Shown here one piece after another: positions 1-8,990 of a stretch of DNA of 64,000 bases. The DNA is from FEN-1139 sp038207155 (GTDB taxonomy: Bacteria; Myxococcota_A; Polyangia; Polyangiales; Polyangiaceae). The first letter of the stretch is position 1, and each line of letters begins with the position of its first letter. The DNA lies in assembly GCA_038207155.1 (NCBI GenBank), contig JBBRAB010000015.1:1-64000 (forward strand), written 5' to 3'. The notes beneath the pieces were generated by a model. That model ran no database searches. It worked only from the letters and a program-made list of their open reading frames with translations, and was not told where the DNA came from. The translations under genes were made by a program, and so were the position numbers.

Positions 1-939
1 GGCTGGTGCTGCTGCTGGCACGGGCGCCCCGCTCTGCGCCATGCCCTGGCCAAGCCCCATCACCGCTTCGGCAGATGCGAACTGCTGATAACGATTCATG
101 TCGAGCTGCTGAAGGTAGCGTGCTCGGTTGGCAAACTCCTGATCGAGTTGATACTGCCGCGCTTGGGCTTCCGCGGAGGCTTTGTCCACGCCGATTTTGG
201 CGCGGCGCGCGTCGACCTTGGCCTGAACAATCTGCTCTTGGAACTCGTTGATGCGCTCGAGATCCTTCTCGGTCAGGTTGATATTGAGCGCGGCGACTTG
301 GAGCACCCGAACTCCAATATTGCTCATATCAGGGCAATTTTGCACGATAGCGCGCGCCACGTCCGGCCCCGCACCGCCGAGATCCATCATGGTGAGTTCG
401 CCGCTCTTCATGAGCTGACGCAGCGTCGTCTTGACGCCCATCAGCAGCATGTCGCGCACCCAGTCGAGCACTGTCTCGGCGTCACCACCGCGCTGGCGCC
501 AGAACTCGATCACGAACCGAACCGGATCGACTACCTGGAACGAGTAGGTTCCAAAAACCCGCGGACTCACGGGGAGATCGAGCTCCGCATCTCGCATCGA
601 GCCGATCGAGCCACCGAAACCCTGATTATACATCGGGCTCGTTGTGACGAAAAACAGCTCTGCGATGAACATGTTGCCACCGGTGAACTGATCCACCAGC
701 GTCCCGAGAAACGGGATGTTCTGCGTCTGAAGGGTATGAGGTGAGCCCTGCGAGCCGAGCACGCCACGGAACTGCCCATCCTTGAAGAACAGACAAACCT
801 CGTCCGAGTCAACGGTGAGCTGACTCCAGAAAGGCACGTTTTGGTCGGGATGCTTGTAGACAACCTTGGCCTTGGCGGCGTCGGGCCGCGCAATGGCCAT
901 CCGCTGCACGCCACCCTTGACGAAATCGATGATCCCCAT
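1..939 (-). CDS. SPFH/band-7 domain protein, C-terminus cut by window edge
   Basis: Reading the minus strand from 939 gives an open frame of 313 codons that runs off the window without a stop. It opens MGIIDFVKGG; the SPFH core covers roughly residues 30-230. A charged helical stretch follows (about 230-290, with LTEKDLERINEFQEQIV), then a Gln/Ala/Pro-rich tail. This matches the bacterial YdjI-like SPFH branch, whose members often end in a zinc ribbon; that end is missing here. The start is supported by an AGGAG about nine bases upstream (951-956 on the complement). SPFH proteins oligomerise at membranes as scaffolds; the role of this one is unknown. No upstream partner is visible because the next gene is divergent. 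Confidence 0.85.
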   Translation of the reverse strand, partial: MGIIDFVKGGVQRMAIARPDAAKAKVVYKHPDQNVPFWSQLTVDSDEVCLFFKDGQFRGVLGSQGSPHTLQTQNIPFLGTLVDQFTGGNMFIAELFFVTTSPMYNQGFGGSIGSMRDAELDLPVSPRVFGTYSFQVVDPVRFVIEFWRQRGGDAETVLDWVRDMLLMGVKTTLRQLMKSGELTMMDLGGAGPDVARAIVQNCPDMSNIGVRVLQVAALNINLTEKDLERINEFQEQIVQAKVDARRAKIGVDKASAEAQARQYQLDQEFANRARYLQQLDMNRYQQFASAEAVMGLGQGMAQSGAPVPAAAPA

Positions 940-1294
940 CGTTTGGATTCTCCTGAGACTGCGGGCTAGAGGTCGAATGCACGCCGTTCAAACGTGCAAA
1001 ACAGCAAGGCTTACAAGATATTCCGCCGGCCCAAAGACCGCAATAGTGAAGGTGAGCTCGCGAACTGAGAGGATGCCATGGCCCCAGCGCGTTTCGGCCG
1101 ATCCAGACGAGTAAACCCCGCGGTGTCCCAGCCCGGCCGACGCCCTGGTCCACGATAATTTCGGTATCTCACTTGGCGGGTGACGGTTGCGGTACGCCCA
1201 CACCAGCGCTCGGGCCGATGGCAGAACTTGGCTGCTGGGACCTCACAGGACCGTCGCTATCGCAGCGCGAGCCCGCTAGGCTCGGGGACAGCCC
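940..1294. other. Divergent intergenic region, 355 bp
   Basis: This lies between the divergent SPFH gene and the helical-repeat gene and should hold promoters for both. I see no convincing -35/-10 or sigma-54 box. A 6-bp hairpin (CGAGCC/GGCTCG, 1268-1284) ends ten bases before the start codon at 1295 and could partly cover its ribosome binding region. Confidence 0.4.
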
Positions 1295-2425
1295 ATGCTC
1301 GTAGGACTCGATCTCGCGCGCCTCGCGCCACCCGTACAAAAGGCACTCTCGCCCGACGCCCCTGCGCCCCTGCGGACCATGGCGGCGCGCGGCGTTTTTC
1401 CGGGTGTCAAACCCCCCGATGTCATCAGTGCTGTCGCTGCGCTCAGTCGTGACGACGATGAAGCCCTGGCGGCGATTGCGAAGGCGACGCTACTCAAGCT
1501 GCCGCCGGCGATTTTGCAGGGCGCACTGGCCGAAGAACTGCAATCACCGGTCTTGGATGTTCTGGCGTCGGTGCTCGGCGATCAGCCCGCGATCGTCGAA
1601 CAGCTGCTGCGACAACCCGGTCTCACAGGAGACGCCCTTGAACGCCTCGCAGAGCGCGCAAGCGAGCTGATCGGCGAACTCATCGCCACCAACGAGCAGA
1701 AAATGCTGCAGTTTCCGGTGGTGATCGAGAAGCTGTATATGAACCCCGCCGTTCGCATGTCGACCTCGACCAGGCTTGTCGAGCTCGCGGTTCGCAACGA
1801 CATCAAGCTCGCCATCCCCGCGTTCGAAGAAGCCGCGCAGGCCGTGCTCGAGGAGTTGATCCCGGAGCCCAGCGAAGAGCCCACCTACGACGATGTACTG
1901 TTTCGCGAGACCGTCGAGCTCTCCCGATCGCTCACCGATCCCACGGCGCCGGTCGAGGAAACGCACGAACTCAACGAGGAGGGCGAAGAACTCCTGCGCG
2001 CCAAGTTCGTCCCCCTGCACATCAAGATTGGGCAGGCCTCGATCGCGCAAAAGATCCGCATGGCGATGCTCGCAACTTCGTCAGCCGAACTTCAGCTCTT
2101 GGCACGCGACAGCAATCGACTCGTCGCCAACTCGGCCGTCAAGAGCCCCAAGCTCAAGGAGCCCGACGCGGTGTTGCTCTCGGCGAGTCGCTCGGTGCAT
2201 GAGGACGTGCTGCGGCACCTCGCCATGTCGCGCGACTTCTCGCGCAACTATCAGGTCAAGTACAACCTGGTCACCAATCCGCGCACGCCATTTACCTTCG
2301 CATCGCGCCTGATTCCGCTACTTCGGGACTCAGATCTCCGAATGCTCGGGAGGAGCAAAAATGTCCCCTCCAGCGTCGGGCAAGCCGTGCGCCAGCAGCT
2401 CTCGCGCAAAAGACCGGGCAGTTGA
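1295..2425 (+). CDS. Hypothetical alpha-helical repeat-like protein, 376 aa
   Basis: I do not recognise a family. The sequence is almost entirely helical, with short repeating units rich in Leu/Ala/Glu, resembling a HEAT-like or DUF2336-like solenoid. It has no signal peptide or membrane segment, so it is probably cytoplasmic. An acidic break around residues 185-230 (EPSEEPTYDD, ELNEEGEELL) separates two helical halves. The C-terminal part contains LLARDSNRLVANSAVKSPK and a basic end (QQLSRKRPGS). The ATG at 1295 follows a GGGG-rich stretch. A convergent SPOR-protein gene begins 75 bp past the stop, so the gene is monocistronic. A scaffold or protein-binding role is a guess from composition only. 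Confidence 0.7.
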   Translation: MLVGLDLARLAPPVQKALSPDAPAPLRTMAARGVFPGVKPPDVISAVAALSRDDDEALAAIAKATLLKLPPAILQGALAEELQSPVLDVLASVLGDQPAIVEQLLRQPGLTGDALERLAERASELIGELIATNEQKMLQFPVVIEKLYMNPAVRMSTSTRLVELAVRNDIKLAIPAFEEAAQAVLEELIPEPSEEPTYDDVLFRETVELSRSLTDPTAPVEETHELNEEGEELLRAKFVPLHIKIGQASIAQKIRMAMLATSSAELQLLARDSNRLVANSAVKSPKLKEPDAVLLSASRSVHEDVLRHLAMSRDFSRNYQVKYNLVTNPRTPFTFASRLIPLLRDSDLRMLGRSKNVPSSVGQAVRQQLSRKRPGS

Positions 2426-2500
2426 GCGACCCGAGTACGGTGAGCTGCGAACCGACTTGAGCGCGTGCGTCAACGGCGCTGCACGCGCTCAGGCTATTGA

Positions 2501-3340
2501 CTAGGTGTCGTCCTTCTTCGGTCGACGGTGTTCTCGATTGGACAGACCGCTCTCCCGGTCCTCGGCAGCACGGCGCTGGCGCTCCGGATCAATCACAAAT
2601 CCGGCTATTTTCTCGGCCTTCTCCAGCTTACTGCGGTAGGTGACTGCTTCAAACTTGGTCTTGAAGGGACCCACCCTCACGCGATGCCACAGGCCGCGAT
2701 CGGGCACGTAGGCCGCCTGCCGATAGGCGTGATGACCGCGCTTGCGGAGATCCTTGACGAAGCTGTCAGCATCCTCTGCACTGCGAAAGCTGGCCACCTG
2801 CAGCTGAAAACCACCGTCCTTGCCCTCCGACACCAGTTCCGCATCGTCGGGCACCTTCGAGAGGGTGACGGCCATGCGAGTCAGATCGTCTTTGGGCTGC
2901 TGGGTGACCGTGGTCGCGGACAATAGATCGCCGGCTGGCAAAGGTCGCGCTTCGATCCCCGGCGGCAGCGGCAGCGCCGCCTCCGCCCCGGTCAGCGGCG
3001 ACGCCGAACCGGCCGCCAGCAATCGACCGCGCTCGTCACGCACGACCGCGAGGGCGGTGGTTGGCTTGGTCGCGTCCGACAGGACGTTAGGAAAGGTGAC
3101 CTCGCGACGTTCGAGCTGGTCGGGCGCGGCCGCAACAGTCGGCTGTCGCGTCGCCAGTTGAGCCAAGGGGTCCTCAGCCGCAGTGCGCGCCGGCCCTGAG
3201 CGACGACTCGCCGCGACAAGTCCCACGACGATCGCAGCACCCGCCACCGACGCCATCACGAGGGCACCGAGCCGCCCGGCGCGAGGTCGCGCTTCATGCT
3301 CGCGGATTTGTTCCAGATTGCGAAGGTTCACCGAGTCCAT
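2501..3340 (-). CDS. SPOR-domain membrane protein
   Basis: A 279-residue bitopic inner-membrane protein. Residues 1-22 are cytoplasmic and charged, 23-44 form one hydrophobic segment, and about 50-170 are a low-complexity Ala/Pro/Thr linker. A SPOR domain lies at about 176-252 (GGFQLQVASFRSAEDADSF ... WHRVRVGPF). The tail (253-279) is basic. SPOR domains bind denuded septal peptidoglycan, so a periplasmic role at division sites is expected from the family. The gene ends a minus-strand run: argS stops 32 bp upstream of its start, so it may be transcribed with pabB-argS. It is not FtsN by any further motif I can see. Confidence 0.85.
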   Translation of the reverse strand: MDSVNLRNLEQIREHEARPRAGRLGALVMASVAGAAIVVGLVAASRRSGPARTAAEDPLAQLATRQPTVAAAPDQLERREVTFPNVLSDATKPTTALAVVRDERGRLLAAGSASPLTGAEAALPLPPGIEARPLPAGDLLSATTVTQQPKDDLTRMAVTLSKVPDDAELVSEGKDGGFQLQVASFRSAEDADSFVKDLRKRGHHAYRQAAYVPDRGLWHRVRVGPFKTKFEAVTYRSKLEKAEKIAGFVIDPERQRRAAEDRESGLSNREHRRPKKDDT

Positions 3341-3372
3341 AGGCTCTCCGAGCTCTGAGGTTGCGCGCCGGG

Positions 3373-5166
3373 CTAAGCCCCCGCCACAACCTCCTCTTCT
3401 TCATCATCACGTTGCCCCATACGCTCGGGGGCTTCGAGTCCGAGCAGGGCCAGACCGCTCGAGTAAACTGTGCGAATGGCTTGCACCCAGGCCAAACGCG
3501 CCAGTGTCTTGTCTTTGTCCCAGCGCGCTTGCCAACCGTCGGTGCACTCGCGGTCGCGCGGCAAGATCGAGTCACCTTCCTGGCGGAGCTGGGTGTAGTA
3601 ACTCTGAAACGCCTGAGCGAGTTCTTCGAGGTAAACCACGATCTTGTGCGGATCGCGCTGCTCTGCCGCTTCCACGATCACGGTCGGGTAGCGCCCGAGT
3701 CGCGCCACGAGCGCGAGCTCAAGCGGATGCTGGATGCGAGCCGCCAGTGCATCGGTAAGCCGTGGTACCACAAGACCGAACCGGTCCTCTGCCTTGCGCA
3801 GAATCGAGCAGAGTCGCGCATGGCCGTACTGAATGTAAAATACGGGATTTTCGCTGCGCTGCTTTTTCGCGAGCTCAACATCGAGGGTAATCGGCGTATC
3901 TTGCTTGCGTGACAAGTAGAAGTACCTAACAGCGTCTCGACCCGCATGCGGGTTGCCAACGGCCGCGTCGATCTCCTCGAGCACCTCTTGGATGGTGATC
4001 AGGTTGCCGAGTCGTTTGCCCATGCGGAAGGGTTTGCCGTCGCGCATCAGGCTGACCAGCTGAAACAGCAGAATTTCCAGCTGCTTTGGCGAGTGTCCGA
4101 GCGCCTCCATGGCCGCGTGCACGCGCGCCACGTAGCCATGGTGATCAGCACCCCAGACGTCGATCACATGCTCAAAGCCGCGACTGTACTTGTCATCGTG
4201 GTACGCGATGTCGCTCGCGAAATAGGTGGTGTCGCCGTCGCGCTTGCGTACGACGCGATCCTTGTCGTCATCGCCACCGGTGACAAACACGACGCTGCCA
4301 TCTTCCTGGGTCGCGATGCGATCGCGCGCAGCGAGACGCTCAAGGGTCCGCTCGACCTTGCCCCAGCGGTGCAGTCCGTCTTCACTCGTCCACACATCGA
4401 ACGAGATCCCCATCTTGCGCAGAGTCTCGCGGATGCCGAGCAGCTCCGAGCCTGGAATGCCCTCCAACATCAGCAGGATGCACTCACGCGTCAGCTCGGC
4501 ATTTCGCTCGTCACTGAGCAAGGCGGGACGCCGCGCCGTGATCGAATCGGCCAGCTCCTTGACGTAAAAGCCCCCATAGCCACCCTCGGGCGGCTGCTCG
4601 CCACGAGCCGCGGCGCGCACGCTGGCCGAAAGCAGGCGAACCTGATTGCCAAAGTCGTTGATGTAGTACTCGCGCGTGACCAAGTGTCCGGTCACTTCCA
4701 GCAGGCGCGCCACGACGTCGCCGAGCACGGCGCCGCGGCCGTGGCTGATCAGCAGGGGCCCAGTCGGATTGGCGCTGACGAACTCGACCATGACGCGCTG
4801 ACCCGTCGCTGCCCGACCGCGGCCGTAGGCGTCCCCGGCCTCGAGCACCTCACGCAACAGGGCGTAAAACGCCGCCTGCTCGAACGTGACGTTAATGAAC
4901 CCGGGTCCAGCCACCTCGACCTGCGCCACCAGAGGCGCCAGTCGCAGACGCTCTGCCACCAGGGCCGCTAGCTCGCGCGGGTTTTTTCCGGCGGGCTTGG
5001 CAAGGACCAAGGCAACGTTGGTGGCGCAATCCCCGGAGCCACCCTTGCGCGGCGGTTCTACGGAATAACGCGTCTTGGCGACGACCTCACGAGCAAGCTC
5101 GCCCGACGCGACAAGATCGGCCAGGGCGATGTCGAGGATGTCACTGAGTTTCTGCTCAAGACCCAT
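3373..5166 (-). CDS. argS: Arginyl-tRNA synthetase
   Basis: A class I aminoacyl-tRNA synthetase that charges tRNA-Arg; 597 residues, normal for the family. The ATG at 5164-5166 gives MGLEQKLSDIL, a standard ArgS N-terminal Add-1 domain; the frame stays open another 89 codons upstream, but that part is antisense-like and overlaps pabB. The HIGH-type motif lies in SANPTGPLLISHGRG and the KMSKS-type motif is reduced to FRMGKRLGN. The anticodon-binding region has YGHARLCSILRKA and ends LLGLEAPERM, followed by an odd acidic tail (DDEEEEVV). The start overlaps the pabB stop by 11 nt, which suggests translational coupling. Confidence 0.95.
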   Translation of the reverse strand: MGLEQKLSDILDIALADLVASGELAREVVAKTRYSVEPPRKGGSGDCATNVALVLAKPAGKNPRELAALVAERLRLAPLVAQVEVAGPGFINVTFEQAAFYALLREVLEAGDAYGRGRAATGQRVMVEFVSANPTGPLLISHGRGAVLGDVVARLLEVTGHLVTREYYINDFGNQVRLLSASVRAAARGEQPPEGGYGGFYVKELADSITARRPALLSDERNAELTRECILLMLEGIPGSELLGIRETLRKMGISFDVWTSEDGLHRWGKVERTLERLAARDRIATQEDGSVVFVTGGDDDKDRVVRKRDGDTTYFASDIAYHDDKYSRGFEHVIDVWGADHHGYVARVHAAMEALGHSPKQLEILLFQLVSLMRDGKPFRMGKRLGNLITIQEVLEEIDAAVGNPHAGRDAVRYFYLSRKQDTPITLDVELAKKQRSENPVFYIQYGHARLCSILRKAEDRFGLVVPRLTDALAARIQHPLELALVARLGRYPTVIVEAAEQRDPHKIVVYLEELAQAFQSYYTQLRQEGDSILPRDRECTDGWQARWDKDKTLARLAWVQAIRTVYSSGLALLGLEAPERMGQRDDEEEEVVAGA

Positions 5167-6556
5167 GGGTACGGTCCCTTTCGGTAGCGCTGTCCGCCAA
5201 ACGGGCCCAGTTTTCTGCAGCCCGGTGGGTGTCATCGCGGGAGTCGCTGGCACTGAAGTCACTCGGCCGCCCATCGGCCGAGACTCCAATTTGCCGCGCC
5301 TTCCAGCGGGTTTCGTCCGTCTCGCGTTGCGGAACGCTGTCCGCAACAATTCCTCCGCCGGCCCAGTACTCGGCCTGACCATCACCCCCCGTGACGAGGG
5401 TTCGGATGGCCATGGCGAGGCGCAGACCGCCATCGTGAGCGAGCCAGCCGTAGGCTCCGGTGTAGAGCCCGCGGCGCTCGGGTTCGAGGGCCGCGATCCA
5501 TTCCATCGCCCGCCTTTTTGGCGTGCCCGTCACACTGCCGCTCGGCAAAAACTGCGTCAGCAGCTCGCTGCGAGTGACCTCAGGGCGTAGCTTGGCTGTC
5601 ACGCGGGCGACCCGGTGGTGCACCGTCGAGTGGGTCTCGATTCGCCCCGGCTCATTCACGCATACGCTGCCGACCTCAGCCACGCGCCCCAGATCATTGC
5701 GCTCGAGATCGACCACCATCGCCAGCTCCGCCAGCTCCTTGGGATCGGCTGCGAGGGACTCGCGCAATCGCGCATCGTCGGCGGCTGACGCCCCGCGCGG
5801 GCGCGTGCCCTTGATGGGACAGGTGAGGAGCCGTCGGTCCGGCGCGAGGTCCAGACAGAGCTCGGGTGAGCTACCTGCGACGCTGCCATCTTCGCCCATA
5901 TCGAGCGAAAACCCAAAGGGTGCCGACGAGCGCGCCAGCAGACTGCACACGAGCTGCGCCCCGCGCCCGCTCACCTGCAGCCGAAAGCGCCGAGCCAGGT
6001 TGATTTGGTAGAGCTCGCCGGCCCCAATCAGTTCCAGCGCCCGCCGCACCCGCGCCACATGGGCCTCGTCCGAGTCCACGGACACGGCGCCAAACTGGGC
6101 AGCCTTCGCCCAACGAGCAGCGCGCTCCTGCGAGAGCGTCGCTCCGCCCAGCAGGCGCTCGGCCAGTGCATCGACGGCGCTCGGGTCATCCCCGAGCAAG
6201 CGCAGGTCGCGTCCGAGTCGAACCACCGCTCCGTAGCGCCACCAACGGGGCCGCTCGAGAGACACCTCGGGACGAAGGTCGGAGGCCAAGCCGCGTTCGA
6301 GCGGGCGACAGGCTTCGTACGGCAGAAGCCCGACCCAGCGCGGTACGGCGCCAAGCTCGGCTGGTAGGGTTGGACAGAGTGCAAGCCCGGGTTCCGGATC
6401 CCAGGCCTCGCTCGATTCGCAGGGATCGCAGCCAAGAAAGGCGGTCTCGCCGATCACATCACTCGCCATGACGAAGGGCATTCGCCCCTCGGCGAGCCGA
6501 GCGGCCACCCACTCCAAGCTGGGGGTGATGGGCAGGATCCGTTGCACAAGAGCCAA
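5156..6556 (-). CDS. pabB: Aminodeoxychorismate synthase component I
   Basis: A chorismate-utilising enzyme of the TrpE/PabB family, about 466 residues. The motif PIKGTRPRG carries the Lys typical of PabB, where TrpE has Ala; this supports 4-amino-4-deoxychorismate synthesis for folate. Other family landmarks are ELAMVVDLERNDLGRV, SGSVTGTPK and GGGIVADSVPQRE. The first possible start is TTG at 6554-6556; a GTG at 6545-6547 is equally plausible and there is no good ATG. No pabA or pabC is adjacent, so the glutaminase and lyase must lie elsewhere. It overlaps the start of argS by 11 nt and is divergent from a lipoprotein gene. Confidence 0.88.
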   Translation of the reverse strand: MALVQRILPITPSLEWVAARLAEGRMPFVMASDVIGETAFLGCDPCESSEAWDPEPGLALCPTLPAELGAVPRWVGLLPYEACRPLERGLASDLRPEVSLERPRWWRYGAVVRLGRDLRLLGDDPSAVDALAERLLGGATLSQERAARWAKAAQFGAVSVDSDEAHVARVRRALELIGAGELYQINLARRFRLQVSGRGAQLVCSLLARSSAPFGFSLDMGEDGSVAGSSPELCLDLAPDRRLLTCPIKGTRPRGASAADDARLRESLAADPKELAELAMVVDLERNDLGRVAEVGSVCVNEPGRIETHSTVHHRVARVTAKLRPEVTRSELLTQFLPSGSVTGTPKRRAMEWIAALEPERRGLYTGAYGWLAHDGGLRLAMAIRTLVTGGDGQAEYWAGGGIVADSVPQRETDETRWKARQIGVSADGRPSDFSASDSRDDTHRAAENWARLADSATERDRTHGS

Positions 6557-6645
6557 TGCCGCGGGCCTTTAGCACTCCCATGACGCAGCGATGAGCGAGA
6601 TTTTGTGCTCTGGCACGGGCCGGAGGGGCGGAGTATTCGTTCGTC

Positions 6646-8004
6646 GTGAACCGTCCACTGGCCGCCCTTCCCCTGCTCCTCGCGATGCTCAACGCCTGCG
6701 GCACGGACTCGGTCCCTGCCGGTAAGCTAAAGCCGACGATGGGGCAAGAGACGGACACCTTAACGCGGTCGCCTCGCGTGACCCGCTTCCAGTCAAAGCA
6801 TGTAGCGAAGTCCGGGAAGGTCACCAAGCTCGGCGACCAAGCCAAAGTCCCTGACGAGTTCGAGCTCAACGCCAGCGAAGCTGGGGTCTATTCCCTCACG
6901 GGGACAGACGGCAGTGGCGAGGTTCTGCTGGTCGCGAGCAGTCTCTCGATCGTCGACTCGGACATGGCTGGAACCGAGGTTCCGTGGCTGCTGACCCGCC
7001 GAGATATCGGGACGCGGCCTGCCGGGAGCTTTCAGCTGACTCTTGGCAAGCACCCCGCGGTCACCCTGATCGGGGGACATGTGCTGTGGGCCATGGCCGG
7101 TGAGAGCGCGAGCAGCGTCGCGACCGACGGCTACGACCTCGCTTGGTTCGGTCACGTCGCGGCGCCCAATGGGCTCGACGCACTGACCTGCCCCAATCCC
7201 CCCTGCCTTTTTCGCCCATTTGTAGCGTTCACCGATATTTACGGCCTCGGGATTTCCGGCGCTGACGCGGTCGTGTTCGATGCCTCGACCGGCGATTCCG
7301 TGGCCCTGCTCGCGCCGAGCTCTCTCAAGGACTGGTCGAGTCAAGCCGGCGGCATCACCCTCACCGACGCCGACGCCAGCACTTGGCTCATCGGTCCTGC
7401 GCGCCAGACGAGCGCCTCGTCCGCGGTGGTTCACATCACGACCGCGCAGGCGCCTGTCTCGCATCAGCTGACCGCGGAGCGACAAGGCGCGGCCGCGGCC
7501 CTGGTTCCGGGCTACGGGCTCGTGCTGGTCGCCGGGAGCAAGACAGGCGCCGGTCTCGAGTGGCTCGAGGGCGCGGCCAAGCGACTCACCGCGCTACCCT
7601 ACCCGCCGGATGCGACGAGCGGTGCCGGACTCCTCGTTGCGGATGACACCCATGTCCTCCGGCTCGGCGGGCGGCTCGCCACGGGTAAGGCCGCGCCGAC
7701 CCTGCGCTACGCCCTCGACTGCAGCAAGGCCTGCGTCGCAGAGCCGGTGCCAGCGCTCAATCTCGAGCTCGACGCGGTCCGCGTCTACGGCTCTGGCAGC
7801 AGCCAGCTACTCGTGGGCGAGGATCCCAAGGGCGTGACCCGCCTCTACCGCTACGATGGGTCCAAGCTGACCGAGGTCGCGCTGCGTGAGGCTCGCTCTG
7901 GTGCCAGCGCGGTCGCACTGCCAACCGGACAACTCGCCCTGATCGGTGGCGTCAACCCGGAGACTCAGACCGCTCGCAGCTCGCTTGAGTTCGTAGCGTT
8001 CTGA
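6646..8004 (+). CDS. Kelch-like beta-propeller lipoprotein, hypothetical
   Basis: A 452-residue protein starting at GTG (6646). The N-terminus MNRPLAALPLLLAMLNACG is a lipoprotein signal with lipobox LNAC, so it should be anchored in the envelope. The mature part is beta-rich with repeated motifs such as ALIGGV, VLRLGGRLATG and GLVLVAGSKTGAG, spaced about 50-60 residues apart, which is typical of a kelch or galactose-oxidase-like propeller. No enzyme motif is visible. It is divergent from pabB with 89 bp between them and is followed by a convergent nucleotidyltransferase gene. The propeller assignment is inference from the repeat spacing. Confidence 0.8.
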   Translation: MNRPLAALPLLLAMLNACGTDSVPAGKLKPTMGQETDTLTRSPRVTRFQSKHVAKSGKVTKLGDQAKVPDEFELNASEAGVYSLTGTDGSGEVLLVASSLSIVDSDMAGTEVPWLLTRRDIGTRPAGSFQLTLGKHPAVTLIGGHVLWAMAGESASSVATDGYDLAWFGHVAAPNGLDALTCPNPPCLFRPFVAFTDIYGLGISGADAVVFDASTGDSVALLAPSSLKDWSSQAGGITLTDADASTWLIGPARQTSASSAVVHITTAQAPVSHQLTAERQGAAAALVPGYGLVLVAGSKTGAGLEWLEGAAKRLTALPYPPDATSGAGLLVADDTHVLRLGGRLATGKAAPTLRYALDCSKACVAEPVPALNLELDAVRVYGSGSSQLLVGEDPKGVTRLYRYDGSKLTEVALREARSGASAVALPTGQLALIGGVNPETQTARSSLEFVAF

Positions 8005-8028
8005 GCAGCCCCAGCGCGCATCGCCCGG

Positions 8029-8907
8029 CTAAGCCACGCGTCCCGCCGTCGTCACGATCTGCCCGCTCCGCGGCGCCTCGAGGTGCGCGCCGGGCCAGGC
8101 GATCACGTCGCTGAGCAGCCCATGTCCGCGCACCACCGCGCCAGCGCCGAGGCAGCAGCGGCGAAGGATCACGCCAGGGCTCAGCTGCACGCGCGGGCCG
8201 CAGAAGCTCCCGCCCTCGGAGTTCGAGTGTTCCTTGAGCCATTGCCAGTGAGCCTCGCGATAACTCTCAAGTGAGCCAAGATCGCGAAAGCCCGCTTGCT
8301 GCTCCACTGCCTGCACGATTTGCCCATTTTCCAGCAAAGAAATGGCCAGATCACCGATCAGGCAACCGCGTTCAGGTAATAGTTCACGGGCCGCCTCGGA
8401 AAGCATCGAGACCCCGACGAAATCGGCGCCGCGCTGTTCAGCGCCAAACGAGCGCCCTCGCAACCGCACGACCCGGCCACGGTCATCGCAACCGAGCGTC
8501 CCCTCGCCCTGAGGACGCGGGACGCAGGCGAGCGCGAGCGGGGCTTCGGTGACGGCCTGCCGCAGTCGCGCGGGCTCTGGCTGGGTCAGGATGTCGCCGT
8601 TCCAGACGAGACAGGGCCCCGGACCCAGCAGCTCACGCGCGGCTTGCACGCCCCCGGCCGTCCCGAGCAGCTCCTGTTCGTGAGAGATCCGCAGCTCACG
8701 GCCGCAGCTGGCCGCGAAGGCCTCGAGCTCACATGACAGATGGTGGGTGTTGACCACGACGACCCCAACCAGAGACGGCTCAAGGGCGGTCAGCAGGCTG
8801 GCAAGCAGGGGTCGCTCCCCCAACCACACCAGTGGCTTGGGCAGCTCGTCGGTCAGGGGCCGAAGTCGCGTTCCGAGTCCGGCGCAGAGCAGCATCGTCG
8901 CGGTCAT
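8029..8907 (-). CDS. Sugar-1-phosphate nucleotidyltransferase with C-terminal LbH part
   Basis: A 292-residue NDP-sugar synthase-like enzyme. The N-terminal Rossmann domain has the signature GLGTRLRPLTDELPKPLVWL; further on are GTAGGV (base and sugar binding) and LVWNGDIL (metal-binding Asp). The C-terminal 70 residues contain left-handed-helix-like hexapeptides (SPGVILRRCCLGAGAVVRG). This resembles mannose-1-phosphate guanylyltransferase or MurNAc-1-phosphate uridylyltransferase, and the sequence alone does not separate them. It stands alone on the minus strand between lipoprotein genes. An internal ATG at codon 5 is an alternative start. Confidence 0.85.
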   Translation of the reverse strand: MTATMLLCAGLGTRLRPLTDELPKPLVWLGERPLLASLLTALEPSLVGVVVVNTHHLSCELEAFAASCGRELRISHEQELLGTAGGVQAARELLGPGPCLVWNGDILTQPEPARLRQAVTEAPLALACVPRPQGEGTLGCDDRGRVVRLRGRSFGAEQRGADFVGVSMLSEAARELLPERGCLIGDLAISLLENGQIVQAVEQQAGFRDLGSLESYREAHWQWLKEHSNSEGGSFCGPRVQLSPGVILRRCCLGAGAVVRGHGLLSDVIAWPGAHLEAPRSGQIVTTAGRVA

Positions 8908-8990
8908 GGGCGCGCCACCGTACCGCTCTGGCAGCCAAAAATCAGCGAGAAACTCGCCGCAGGGGGGACTGGCGTGCTAGGTCGACCGGC

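Noticed and set aside
3946..4971. 341-codon plus-strand frame inside argS
   Set aside because: Antisense to the catalytic core of argS with no recognisable sequence.
5167..5433. 90-codon N-terminal extension of argS
   Set aside because: Overlaps pabB in another frame; ArgS similarity begins at MGLEQKLSD.
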